A stretch of DNA of 64,000 bases from Nepenthes gracilis. Its lineage: Eukaryota; Streptophyta; Magnoliopsida; Caryophyllales; Nepenthaceae. Made by a program: the position numbers and the translations under genes. Each line of letters begins with the position of its first letter. Positions within the stretch are counted from its first letter, which is position 1. The stretch lies in NCBI GenBank assembly GCA_033239525.1, contig BSYO01000002.1, positions 28,688,068 through 28,752,067 of the forward strand, in the 5' to 3' direction. This document shows, in pieces, positions 34,001-41,200 of this stretch. The notes beneath the pieces were generated by a model. That model made no database searches and was not told where the DNA came from. It saw only the letters and a program-made list of their open reading frames with translations.

Positions 34001-35336
34001 TTAACTGACTAGAACTTTGTCCCCTGAGTCGTTTCGTGAAGCATTTAAATTTCAAATAAATTGTGCAATCACCTAAAATTGACTTCATGTGCTTCAGTAT
34101 GAGAAAATATTTGATTTCATATCAGCAGCAAAGAGTGAGGGTGCAACTATCTTGTCTGGAGGATGTCGTCCTGAGGTAAAACATGGTGCTGTACTCATCA
34201 AAATCTTCACTCTGTACTGCTGTGGGGTTTTGATGATTATGTAATTTCACAATGCATTGCAGCATTTGACAAGAGGATACTTTGTTGAACCGACCATTGT
34301 AAGTGATGTCACAACTTCCATGCAAATATGGAAAGAGGAAGTTTTTGGGCCTATATTATGCGTTAAAACATTTGGTTCTGAAGATGAAGCCATTGAATTG
34401 GCCAATGATACCCAGTGAGTTCTTCAGAGAATGAAAGCATGCCCTTTTTCAAAATCAAGCTTAGTTGGGCTTTTGATGTTGAATGTTTCCAATGATTCAC
34501 AGATATGGTTTAGGTGCTGCTGTTTTATCTAAGGATCTTGAAAGGTGTGAGCGATTAACTAAGGTGAGAATGAGACTATTGTTGCTTGAGCATTTGACAG
34601 TCACCCAACACCCAAAATGCTTTACAAATGACAACTGAGTTGGAGCATTTCAGTGGGATTCAGTTTGTTTCTTCATTTTCTGTATTTTCCAGGCACTTCA
34701 GGCTGGAATGGTCAGGGTTAACTGCTCACAGCCATGCTTTTGTCAAGTACCATGGGGAGGCATCAAGCATAGTGGTTTTGGACGTGAGCTAGGTGAATGG
34801 TAAGGCATCAAATTTTCTGCTTCAGGATTATATTCGTTTTTCTCCCCTTCAACCAGCGATGATCTTACAGTCAGTTGCGAATAGATGTGGAAACGGTGGA
34901 GAGATGGGTAAATGGGAATTCAGGGTCTTGATGATGGCTTGTCAATGATGACCATAGATAAAATTATCAATACCAGTATCATTATAGTTGTAGCTATATC
35001 AGAATTGGATGCATGTGAAAGAAAAAAATTTAATAAAATTGTAGATTAGTATAACTGTATTAGCTATTACATCACAATATTATCATAATATTGAAAAATG
35101 TTGATATCAGAAGGCCCCAATGCTTTATTCATCCAATTCCCTTGTTTTCATCTTGTGAATTCTATTATGTATTTTAATAAGAAAAGAAATTGGTTAGAGA
35201 AAAGGAACAATAATAATCAGAATTGTTTGATAATGTTTTCTGCAGGGGACTGGAGAATTACTTGCATATTAAGCAGGTGACTCAGTACATTTCTGAAGAA
35301 CCATGGGGATGGTACAAGTCCCCTTCAAAACTCTGA
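5022..35336 (+). CDS. BADH: Betaine-aldehyde / aminoaldehyde dehydrogenase (ALDH10), exons 2-15
   Basis: NAD-dependent oxidation of betaine aldehyde and omega-aminoaldehydes. Exons: 5022-5164, 13249-13329, 13411-13559, 23146-23238, 23327-23450, 32608-32673, 32774-32840, 33011-33087, 33237-33350, 34098-34175, 34263-34414, 34503-34563, 34693-34799, 35246-35336. All junctions are GT-AG and the phases join without a stop: 467 codons plus TGA. The missing first exon (about 36 aa in the family) must lie left of the window, giving the usual length near 503 aa. Visible landmarks are TPWNYPLL, the general-base Glu in TLELGGKSP, catalytic Cys in [17 protein letters not shown], and [21 protein letters not shown]. 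The C-terminus is SPSKL, a type-1 peroxisomal signal. Odd residues: Met-Val-Arg where the family has Ala/Ile/Cys-Val-Trp (exon 14), and Arg-to-Cys changes in exons 2 and 9. Introns 2, 4 and 6 are 8-10 kb because of transposons. Identification is firm; catalytic competence is uncertain. Confidence 0.93.
5585..5951 (+). mobile_element. 5'-truncated LINE (L1) 3' end with A-rich tail
   Basis: Plus-strand translation gives a zf-RVT-like segment ([13 protein letters not shown] ... [17 protein letters not shown]) as found at the C-terminus of plant L1 ORF2. About 200 bp later comes an A-rich tail of AAATAAATA-type repeats at 5917-5950. This is the usual shape of a 5'-truncated LINE insertion. Target-site duplications were not identified. 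It lies in intron 2 of the dehydrogenase, sense to the gene. Confidence 0.6.
5952..7282. other. Intron 2 sequence, no feature recognised
   Basis: Non-coding intron DNA with short ATT and A tracts (around 6205-6220 and 6390). Short open frames such as 7001-7183 have no homology I recognise. Confidence 0.5.
7283..7772. mobile_element. Candidate MITE with GC-richer core
   Basis: The left arm from about 7288 (TTGTTTGGTTGG ... AAATATTACATGGGAATATTT) is echoed in inverted orientation near 7720-7768 (GGTAATATTTATTTTTTG ... CAACCGAACAA). The core between the arms is richer in G and C and contains repeated GTCAACAATCAGTCAA / CATCAGTCAACAATTGGTCA words. Size and arrangement fit a non-autonomous terminal-inverted-repeat element, but the termini and target duplication are not resolved. 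Confidence 0.35.
7800..8050. repeat. Diverged GATAT-rich dispersed repeat
   Basis: The stretch is dense in GATAT, ATATC and GCCGATATAT words. Similar stretches occur at about 34955-35110, 35826-36190 and 42065-42310. They look like relics of one dispersed repeat whose family I cannot name. Confidence 0.35.
8050..10740 (-). mobile_element. Decayed L1-type LINE ORF2 (endonuclease, RT, C-terminus), antisense in intron 2
   Basis: Read on the minus strand from 10740 downward there are, in family order, several L1 ORF2 remnants. An endonuclease-start-like segment ([10 protein letters not shown]) is near 10690. The linker typical of plant L1 ([13 protein letters not shown]) lies near 9520-9570. [10 protein letters not shown] remnant of the KKAYDS(I/V) RT motif is near 8960-8975. 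[12 protein letters not shown] and ISPFFFVLL follow at about 8790-8860. A C-terminal stretch with SAGRMWLAKAVLF lies near 8340-8400. Stops and frameshifts are frequent, so this is an inactive relic. Its upstream part (ORF1) may extend to about 11500, but I could not confirm it. Confidence 0.75.
10741..12700. other. Intron 2 sequence without a recognised gene
   Basis: A 232-codon open frame at 10794-11492 on the plus strand has low-complexity Ser/Phe/Leu-rich sequence and no recognisable domain. It lies where the antisense LINE ORF1 would be expected and is treated as chance. The remainder shows no coding or RNA signal I can support. Confidence 0.45.
12705..12975. repeat. Direct repeat of about 90 bp, offset about 176 bp
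   Basis: A segment around 12705-12800 (AGTAGTGTTTCTTTT ... CTAGAGGTATTTAGTTA ... TCTAGTATGTTTCTTT) recurs at about 12882-12975 with substitutions. Together they look like an imperfect tandem duplication, possibly inside an LTR remnant that ends near 13010. It lies about 270 bp upstream of exon 3 of the dehydrogenase. Confidence 0.5.
13560..16650. other. Left part of intron 4, AT-rich, no feature recognised
   Basis: Long T-rich intron sequence with poly-T runs near 13987 and 15770. Short open frames on both strands are low-complexity. No gene, RNA or clear transposon was recognised. Confidence 0.5.
16655..16790 (+). mobile_element. SINE-like fragment
   Basis: The 3' part (GCAAGAAGCTTTATGCATTGTGCCGCTGTTTTT) resembles the tail of Au-type plant SINEs, and a box-B-like GATCGAACCTT lies upstream. 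The head does not match well, so the family assignment is tentative. Confidence 0.35.
17423..17595 (+). mobile_element. Au-type SINE in dehydrogenase intron 4
   Basis: About 170 bp follow the Au SINE pattern as I know it. The head GAGCCTTGACGCTGCGGTA carries the tRNA-derived box A. A degraded box-B region (GTGATCACGAGTTGTAGAGG) and an AACAACCTTTTTTCATAA block come next. A CCAACCCTAACCCGGGGGC block precedes the tail TTTCATGCATTGAGTTGCC, which ends in a T run. Short non-coding retroposon, sense to the host gene, diverged and presumably old. Confidence 0.72.
18171..18175. repeat. Target-site duplication, left copy (GGTTG)
   Basis: GGTTG immediately precedes the TGTT start of the left LTR of Copia B. 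The same five bases follow the right LTR at 23012-23016. A 5-bp duplication is standard for Copia integrase. Confidence 0.8.
18176..19032 (+). repeat. 5' LTR of Copia B (857 bp)
   Basis: Starts TGTTAAAAATCACTCCCG and ends GCCCGCCAACA, directly before the tRNA primer site. It is matched along its length by 22189-23011. It contains several GGTCAAC/GTTGACC words, and the T-rich U5 region follows a GAGAGGGCTTTG segment near 18770. Open frames inside it on both strands (for example 18461-18701) are not genes. Confidence 0.92.
19035..19045 (+). other. Primer binding site of Copia B
   Basis: TGGTATCAGAG lies two bases after the left LTR. It is complementary to the 3' end of initiator methionine tRNA, the usual primer for plant Copia elements. 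Confidence 0.85.
19070..19900 (+). pseudogene. Copia B gag (capsid) remnant
   Basis: The reading frame begins [18 protein letters not shown] at 19070, with stops at 19122 and 19143 where Trp codons are expected. It is then open from 19152 to about 19750 with the UBN2/retrotran-gag pattern ([27 protein letters not shown]). A one-base shift near 19750 joins it to the next frame, which carries a decayed zinc knuckle ([14 protein letters not shown]: the His and last Cys are replaced by Tyr). It would encode the virus-like-particle coat protein of the retrotransposon and is inactive here. Confidence 0.85.
19754..21248 (+). pseudogene. Copia B protease and integrase remnant
   Basis: Protease motif [13 protein letters not shown] lies near 19960-19998, with its partner [19 protein letters not shown] flap following. 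A frame shift near 20290 leads to the GAG-pre-integrase HRRLAHMS and the zinc-binding CPHC. The integrase core keeps Asp (HTDVCGPF), Asp (SDNGGEY) and Glu (GVAERIN). A TAG at 20907 interrupts SF(W)AEAF, and the frame reopens to 21248. The chain would perform polyprotein cleavage and cDNA integration in a living element. It is broken here. Confidence 0.88.
21265..22160 (+). pseudogene. Copia B reverse transcriptase remnant, RNase H missing
   Basis: The linker at 21265-21527 is rich in Asp/Glu and basic residues. RT follows: [58 protein letters not shown], and the catalytic YMDD near 22073-22084. Stops at 21525 (TGA), 21624 (TGA) and 21942 (TAA) fall where Trp, Trp and Gln codons are expected. 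Homology ends soon after LKEQLGQSF, so the rest of RT and all of RNase H are deleted. Confidence 0.88.
22189..23011 (+). repeat. 3' LTR of Copia B (823 bp)
   Basis: Starts TGTTAGAAATCACTCCCG and ends GCCCACCAATA, where the canonical CA end has mutated to TA. It pairs with 18176-19032 and is shorter owing to small deletions, including about 20 bases near 22336. A purine run (GTGAGGGAAAG, 22177-22186) just upstream is the likely polypurine tract. GGTTG follows at 23012-23016. Confidence 0.92.
23451..25560. other. Left part of intron 6, no feature recognised
   Basis: Non-coding sequence with one A run near 23610. A translation around 25020-25400 is open for short stretches without a recognisable domain; it may be decayed 5' sequence of Copia C. 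Nothing else can be supported. Confidence 0.45.
25590..28565 (+). mobile_element. Decayed Ty1/Copia retrotransposon C
   Basis: A plus-strand relic with integrase pieces: [13 protein letters not shown] near 25645-25680, [19 protein letters not shown] at 26030-26090, and [29 protein letters not shown] to 26215. An RT region from about 26650 contains [19 protein letters not shown] (26958-27015) and [12 protein letters not shown] (27062-27100). The RT core is triplicated at 27158-27760. RNase H/C-terminal remnants ([36 protein letters not shown]) run to 28500. A polypurine-like TTGAAGGGAGTA ends it near 28562. No LTR pair was found. Many stops mean it is dead. It lies in intron 6, sense to the dehydrogenase. 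Confidence 0.85.
27158..27760 (+). repeat. Triplicated RT-core segment inside Copia C
   Basis: Three successive copies of the RT active-site block are present. Their (Y)(I/V/A)D(D/T/N)-type motifs begin near 27247, 27450 and 27618, each followed by ASNDP(D)-type and [12 protein letters not shown] motifs. The anchor ATC(C/A)AATGA recurs at 27271, 27472 and 27640, giving offsets of about 201 and 168 bp. The first two units also share the upstream GATTATAGCTTGTTTAC word (27158 and 27398). The three copies together form one uninterrupted frame of 185 codons (27242-27799). Confidence 0.9.
28566..29955. other. Intron 6 sequence, no gene recognised
   Basis: Short open frames at 29191-29466 and 29198-29410 overlap in two frames and show no recognisable domain. 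An A run is at 29736-29749. No RNA gene or transposon signature was recognised. Confidence 0.45.
29960..30360. repeat. Degenerate minisatellite-like array
   Basis: Variants of GCTTGAGCGGGAGATTGGGAAAATGCTC recur at intervals of about 40-60 bp, for example near 29978, 30019, 30070, 30165, 30203, 30249 and 30290. Each has a (TT/CA)GAG(C/T)G-AGATTGGCAAAATGCTC-like core and they diverge strongly. They are probably part of an LTR or other repeat together with the following duplicated segment. Confidence 0.5.
30308..30700 (+). repeat. Dispersed repeat, copy 1 (about 390 bp)
   Basis: From GACCAACGCACAATTGGTGCT through GGAGAAAGCCAAAGGTTATGG to TATGAAGAGTTTTTTAG, this segment is matched by 31855-32256 in direct orientation with many substitutions. 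The two copies flank the (ATT)n MITE at 30771-31291. Confidence 0.7.
30771..31291. mobile_element. MITE with (ATT)n core, copy 1
   Basis: Terminal inverted repeat: ATGTTTGGTTGGAGGGAAT on the left pairs with ATTCTAACAACCAAACGT on the right. Subterminal GGAATAG / CTATTCC arms also pair. The centre is a long (ATT)n microsatellite from about 30951 to 31115. Two related copies occur at 53893-54363 and 59011-59422. Frames open through the microsatellite (poly-Tyr, poly-Leu) are not genes. Confidence 0.75.
31855..32256 (+). repeat. Dispersed repeat, copy 2 (about 400 bp)
   Basis: Direct, diverged partner of 30308-30700 (CTTGACCAATGTGCAATTGG ... GGAGAAAGCCAGAGG ... CGAAGAGTTCTTCAG). The pair could be decayed LTRs of one element or a local duplication. 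Confidence 0.7.
33400..33590 (+). repeat. Tandem duplication, about 102-bp period
   Basis: TTTAGCAGCCATGAACATTAAT ... GCAACAT(T/C) ... TACTACTT ... CCTTGAAA starts at 33402 and again at 33504 with small changes. It lies in intron 10 of the dehydrogenase, just after the exon 10 donor. Confidence 0.75.
34955..35110. repeat. GATAT-rich dispersed repeat fragment in intron 14
   Basis: Words such as ATCAATACCAGTATC, CTATATCAG and AATATTGAAAAATGTTGATATCAG resemble the fragments near 7800, 35826 and 42065. The relationship is by eye only. Confidence 0.3.
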
Positions 35337-35819
35337 AACAGGAGGAATACAAGAAACGTATGTGACTGTTACATAGATACAGCAGGTGAGAGAACATTAC
35401 CACATTTATGCGATGCTTGAACTTTGTCTATGGAAGAACTCCATTGAAAAACCTTGTTTTCATAGCCTAGAGATTGGGGTTTCCTTTCATGCAGCTGGTG
35501 ATAGATCGATTAGTGATAAAAGATTAGTGAATACATCATTATGCTGAAATGCTCACTGTGGTCGAAAATTCAGCAGTCGAGCGCTGGTGAAGGATGTTAG
35601 AGATGCCCAAGAGATTACTAGTTCTTTCCTTTCAAGAAGGCAGACTGATAAGGGCAGGTTACCTTTTGGAGATTTGCTTTAGCCTATTAGCCACAATCTT
35701 AGAGATAATCCTGTATTACATGTTAACACACTTTAAACATAGAAATGGCTTTCTTTACTTGTCCTGTCTTCTATTGGTTTATATGCATTTTCTAGGAAAT
35801 ACACTTTTTGAGACTGTAA

Positions 35820-35825
35820 AATAAA
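35820..35825 (+). terminator. Candidate polyadenylation signal of the dehydrogenase gene
   Basis: AATAAA lies 484 bp after the TGA of the dehydrogenase and is the first clear hexamer before the AT-rich repeat that follows. The actual 3' end is unknown. Confidence 0.35.
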
Positions 35826-38245
35826 ATATCGATCAATATATGTCAATATTAAAACTTTACAATACCGCAATAAAAAAGAGATATGTCATCGAATTAACAA
35901 TATAACTGATATTTTCAAATATTTGAGTCTATTTTTAACACTCATTCGAGTCTAGTCAAATTCTTTTTAAATTTGATCCATCTTTGTTATGAATAAAAAT
36001 ACTTGTATTGGAATCAATTACAATCATATAAGTATCAAAAATATTAGATAATATGTATTGATATTATACACGTATAAAAAAGTTTTCTAAAAATTTTAAC
36101 TTAATAGAATTAAATCAGTCTGTGATATTATTACGATATTAAGAAATCTTAACAATAGAAAATATTAATATATATGGACACGATAAATATAATTAAAGTA
36201 TCTTTAGCTCCTGTATAAATAAGAAGCCATCTGAAAGTTACAAAAAAATAGTTATCTAAAATCTCACATCTATGGTCTAGGCTAATGAATAGCTCGATTT
36301 TGCTTATTTACTAGCTCTGTTAAATAGGTTCGTAAATAAATTCGAGTATATTTTTCATAATATTTTATTTGTGGAAGTACTTTTCAAATTTAATGTTTTA
36401 TGTGGAGTCACTTATCAAATTTTATGATTAAATTTATCAGTGTCTGAAATTTTATATGAATCAAAAACAAAGCTATGAATACTACAAACTAGTACATTAA
36501 AGAATAATAATTATTATTATTATAAAAGACTATTAGTTGTATGTAATATTAATATTTTTATAAATGATTTTTATAATCTTTCATAGCCTTGCTATACTAA
36601 ATCATAAAGTTCAAAATGTTAATTAATTAATTAATTCACTGTATATGTATAACCCAAAAGAAATTCTGAGGTAAAAAAAATTCTGAAAAGACTTTCAAAT
36701 ATAACCCATGGAATGAAATTAATATTCTAAAATTATCAAACATAAGAAATTACAAAATTTATAATTTCAATTATCTTAAAATCTACTATGCCTTGAAAAA
36801 TCCTTTTCCTTCACATTTTCCTGTGTTGGTGTAACGCTTGGGTACAATCAAACAATGGCTAAATCCCCCTTCCCTCAATATAAAATTTAAAATATATATA
36901 TATATCCTAAGATATGTTTGGTTATAAAACAAGATAAATAAGACAAATATTATATAAGAGTAATGTAAAATAATAGACGAATATCTATTATTTAATCAAT
37001 CAAACACAATATAAGACATCTATAAAGTCTAATTAACTATAATTTTGGACAAATATATTTTTTTAATATTTTAAATTTCATTTAGTGATTTAGTTGAAAA
37101 ATATGTAACAATGTGTTCATCTCTAGGGGCATTAACATCTATGGTGAGTAGAGCTAGAATGAATTCGGGATAATTTTATCTCTTATAGAGATGGAGAGTC
37201 TTATTCTTTATATTTTAATTATATATTTTTATTAATTTTTTAAAAAATTAATTAAAATTAACTATTTTAAAATAATTAGATTATAAATTTTTATTTAAAA
37301 ATAAACAATTAAAGCTGAGAAAATAAATGTTTTAATCTCTTTAATATATGGAGCCTTCACTATTTAAGCTAGAACTACCCATATAATTAATTAGGCAAAT
37401 TTTTTCTCATATCATAATGATTATCAACAATTAATTATTTGACCCTTTATAATATAATTTGGATTAGGCACATTAATAATATATCAAATGAAATCAGTTA
37501 ACTCTATTTTAAAAATATATAAATATATATATTTATTTATTTATTTATTTAAAATTGGTCAAAAATATTTTATTAATTTCACTTAAACTTCCTCATTAAT
37601 CTTACAATATTTCTTTGTAATCAAATTTGTCTATGTTAAAATTAATATATTTTATATTAGAAGAAATTATGAATGTGACTTTGTGTGTATAAAAAGGCAA
37701 TCATGTCATATGATGACACCCATACAGTTAGATTATTGTGCATGGTACCAAGGTTTATTTGGCTTGATATTTAATTGTTCAGAAATGGAAGTATATAATA
37801 CATCATTATATTCAATAACATAAATTATTAAAAAATAAATTAATTTCCAAATTTAAAATCCATTTTCACGATGCAAATGGTGGCTTAACATGGAAGAGAG
37901 TTTTGGGGATTGCTGCTTCCGCTGGCATCGCCTTTCCGTACGGAGGCCCCCCGTATCCCACTTCGGACCATTTTAGATCTCTTGGTTCTTCTTGTTTAAT
38001 TAGGCGACAAAGCACTCCTTGGCGCTCGCTGCCTCGGTCCTCTGCGTCATTGTCAAGTGAGCATACCAGTTTTTGATATTATCCTGACAAAATCGCCCTG
38101 TTGAGGCCGTACCCATCACATAAAGAGAGATATTTACTGTATTCGCTGCAAAGTGAGACCCTAGTGATTGAGAATTTTTAGGCCTTCTTCTGGAAATTGT
38201 TGATAAGTTGTCTTTGAGGTTTCTGGGTTTACACTCTGGTAAACA
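35826..38245. other. Intergenic region between dehydrogenase and GMPPA-like gene
   Basis: Very AT-rich DNA. The first 360 bp are another GATAT-rich repeat fragment. A small element at about 36909-37012 has inverted ends (ATATGTTTGGTTAT and ATCAATCAAACACAATAT). AT-only runs lie near 36895, 37235 and 37520. From about 37860 the base composition rises, and this part is likely the leader and promoter of the next gene. Confidence 0.5.
37688..37695 (+). promoter_or_regulatory. Candidate TATA box of the GMPPA-like gene
   Basis: TATAAAAA is followed by non-repetitive DNA and lies 558 bp before the ATG. If it is used, the leader would be about 500 bp and may hold an intron. Other start sites closer to the GC-richer 37900 region are equally possible. 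Confidence 0.25.
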
Positions 38246-41200
38246 ATGGGGAGCTCAGAGGAGAGAGTAATTGCTGTGATTATGGTGGGTGGGCCTACCA
38301 AAGGTATGAAATTTAGATAATTGTTCGAAATTTTAACTGATTTCGCTTATAGAATTGAAGGTTCTTGAATGGAATGTTGAGTATTCAATTGCATCCTTCA
38401 ATTGAAAGTGTTGATTTGATCTTTTAAACTTTCAAGGCACCGTTATTTTTTTTATTTTTGGGTCGCGGGGTTCAATATTTTTGTGGGTAAAAATACTGAG
38501 ACTTTTGCATTAGGTATTTTTCTGTTAGACCCATTTGGTGATTTACTTGATTGCTGTGTTTTCACCCCTTTTCTTAATCTGCTGTCGTTGGTGAGAATTT
38601 GATGAACTTTGATTATGTTTATGGGATGGTGATTCACTGTAATGAATTGTTAGCTGCCGCTTTACTGATCTGCTAGATTTGGAGAGAATTTGATAAATCT
38701 GGTTTTGTCCATGTGTATACTTTTGGATGTCTCTGCATTCTCTATAGCTGATTCCCCTCCCTGTTGCAGGAACTCGGTTCCGGCCATTATCACTGAACTT
38801 AGCTAAGCCACTTTTTCCTTTAGCTGGACAGCCAATGGTTTATCATCCCATTGCAGCTTGCAAAAGGGTATACTCTTGAATCAATGCCTATATGATAGAT
38901 GGGGTGCAATTCCAGGCATCTGTGGTTTCTACTTAATTTGCTGATATGCGCTGAGAATTTCCCTTTTTCCTCTAACAATTGTAGATCCCAAACTTAGCTC
39001 AGATCTACTTGATTGGTTTCTATGAAGAGCGTGAATTTGCACTTTTTGTATCTTCCATATCTAATGAGCTTAGAGTCCCTGTCAGGTAAATTCTTTCTCG
39101 CCAGAGTTATATGGTGATCTGATTTTTTGTTAGATTCTAGACCTAGTTTTATCTTCTATTGATCATGGTGTGGTTTAGATATTTGAAGGAAGACAAGCCA
39201 CACGGTTCAGCTGGTGGACTCTATAATTTCAGAGACTTCATCATGGAAGACAATCCGGTTTTTACCTTTGCATTTAGCATTTTTATGTTTACTCATGATT
39301 GAATAATTTTTGGGTTTCATTTACATTATAGTTGAGCCTTGTAATCAGCATTTGTTTTCTGATTTCTTGGATTGTGTACTTTCATATGGCAGTCACAAAT
39401 CCTTTTGTTGAATTGTGATGTTTGCTGTAGCTTTCCGTTGCCAGAAATGCTAGGTAAATATGCTTCATTTGCTAGTAACATTCAACTGTTGACTTAAATC
39501 TTAAATTTTTTGGCTTCATCTTAATCCCTATGGTGGCCTCCTCTCCCCCTCCCTACTAATCGTTCTAGACTTAGTTTCTCCCAATATGATCTGCAGAGGC
39601 TCACAGAAGATATGGTGGAATGGGAACCATTTTAGTAATTAAGGTTTCTCAAGACTTTATTATGTTATTTTTTGTGAAAGATCTGTGATGAAGCATTATA
39701 TTTCTTTTGGGTTTTGTTCTGCATTATTTTTGAAGTCTTGTATTTCTCGATGTACAGGTTTCCCCTGAGTCAGCCAACCAATTTGGTGAATTGGTAGCTG
39801 ATCCGGAGACAAATGAGCTTTTGCATTACACTGAGAAGCCTGAGACTTTTGTATGTAGAAGATTCTAAGCTATTTGCATTTTACTTAGAAGGCTTCAAGT
39901 TCTTTTGGAACTCGTTTCAGCTTTCATTTGTTTTGATAAAGAAATGGCCTGCAGGTTAGTGATAGAATCAATTGTGGAGTTTACGTGTTTACCCCAGATA
40001 TTTTTACGGCCATCGAGGGTGTTTCAATGCAAAGAAAAGACAGAGGTAAGTGAATTACAGGTCAACTAGGTAGATACCTTTTCTTTTTTCGCTGAATCCT
40101 AATTTCCAATGCTAAATATTGTCATGTGTTAGGTGAATATTAATTCCTATGATTATATCCTTGTCAGTTGAGCACCATTTTTCTCATATTTTGGCCCATT
40201 GTTGGACATCTTGTTCTGTACCTTGTGTCATTTTAGGTTGCTGTAGGTGCTTAAGGATGATACGAGGATGGCTGGGTGCTGTGAAATCTGTAACTACACC
40301 ATCCACTATGATGAAATATAGAGTTGATAATGTTGCTATTGGACTGGGTTTTCTAATTTTGCTTGCTGAAACATAACACTTGAACAATTTCCTGTACCTC
40401 ACAGCTATAAATGGCATCTGCTCTATCAATTTGTGAAGAAGGGTGATAGTCAGTGAGAGGAACTGGACACCCTTCGATCAAATTATACTGTCCCCTAAAA
40501 GAAAATCTGTCCTCCCACCCTCTCTCCGATCACTGTTCATCTGGATGTCAGTTTAATTCTTGCACCATTCCATTTTCTATATACTTCCTAGACAGTTGTT
40601 TGCTCAACATTCGCCTTGATATGGGATCTAGGTTGTCATGATAGCTAATAATGAATGCTTTTGACCCCCTCCCCCTTCTATTTTATCATCTGCAGCTAAT
40701 TTGAGACGTTTATCCAGTTTTGAAGCCCTTCAATCTGCTACAAGGTACTATTATTCTCCTTCTATTTCCATGCTTAGTAATAGATTATAGTGGTTATAAA
40801 TATAAACATGAGCCACACATTTCCAATGGTATTTTTCCAGTGAAGTAATCTAAAACTGGTCTTTGTTTGCACACCCATGATATTGTTATTCTATTCCACA
40901 AAGAACTTTGGGTTTAGGCCTCCCACATTGTTGTGTTGAGTACAATGTAAACTTGCAGATATTTGTTGATTTCCTAGACATCTCATCCTTCTTTAAAAGC
41001 ACAAATATTACACAGTGCATTTGTGCTCATGATAACGGGATATTCCAGCCTGCACCCTTCAACTGTCTATGGTATTCTAAGTAGTTATGGAATCATGTTC
41101 TTTTCTGCTGTTCTCTCTTTATCATCCAAGGGGTGCTTTGACTCTTCCTTGAATGTTGAATCATATGTTAACTGGCTATAGTTGCAACATATGCAAGTCA

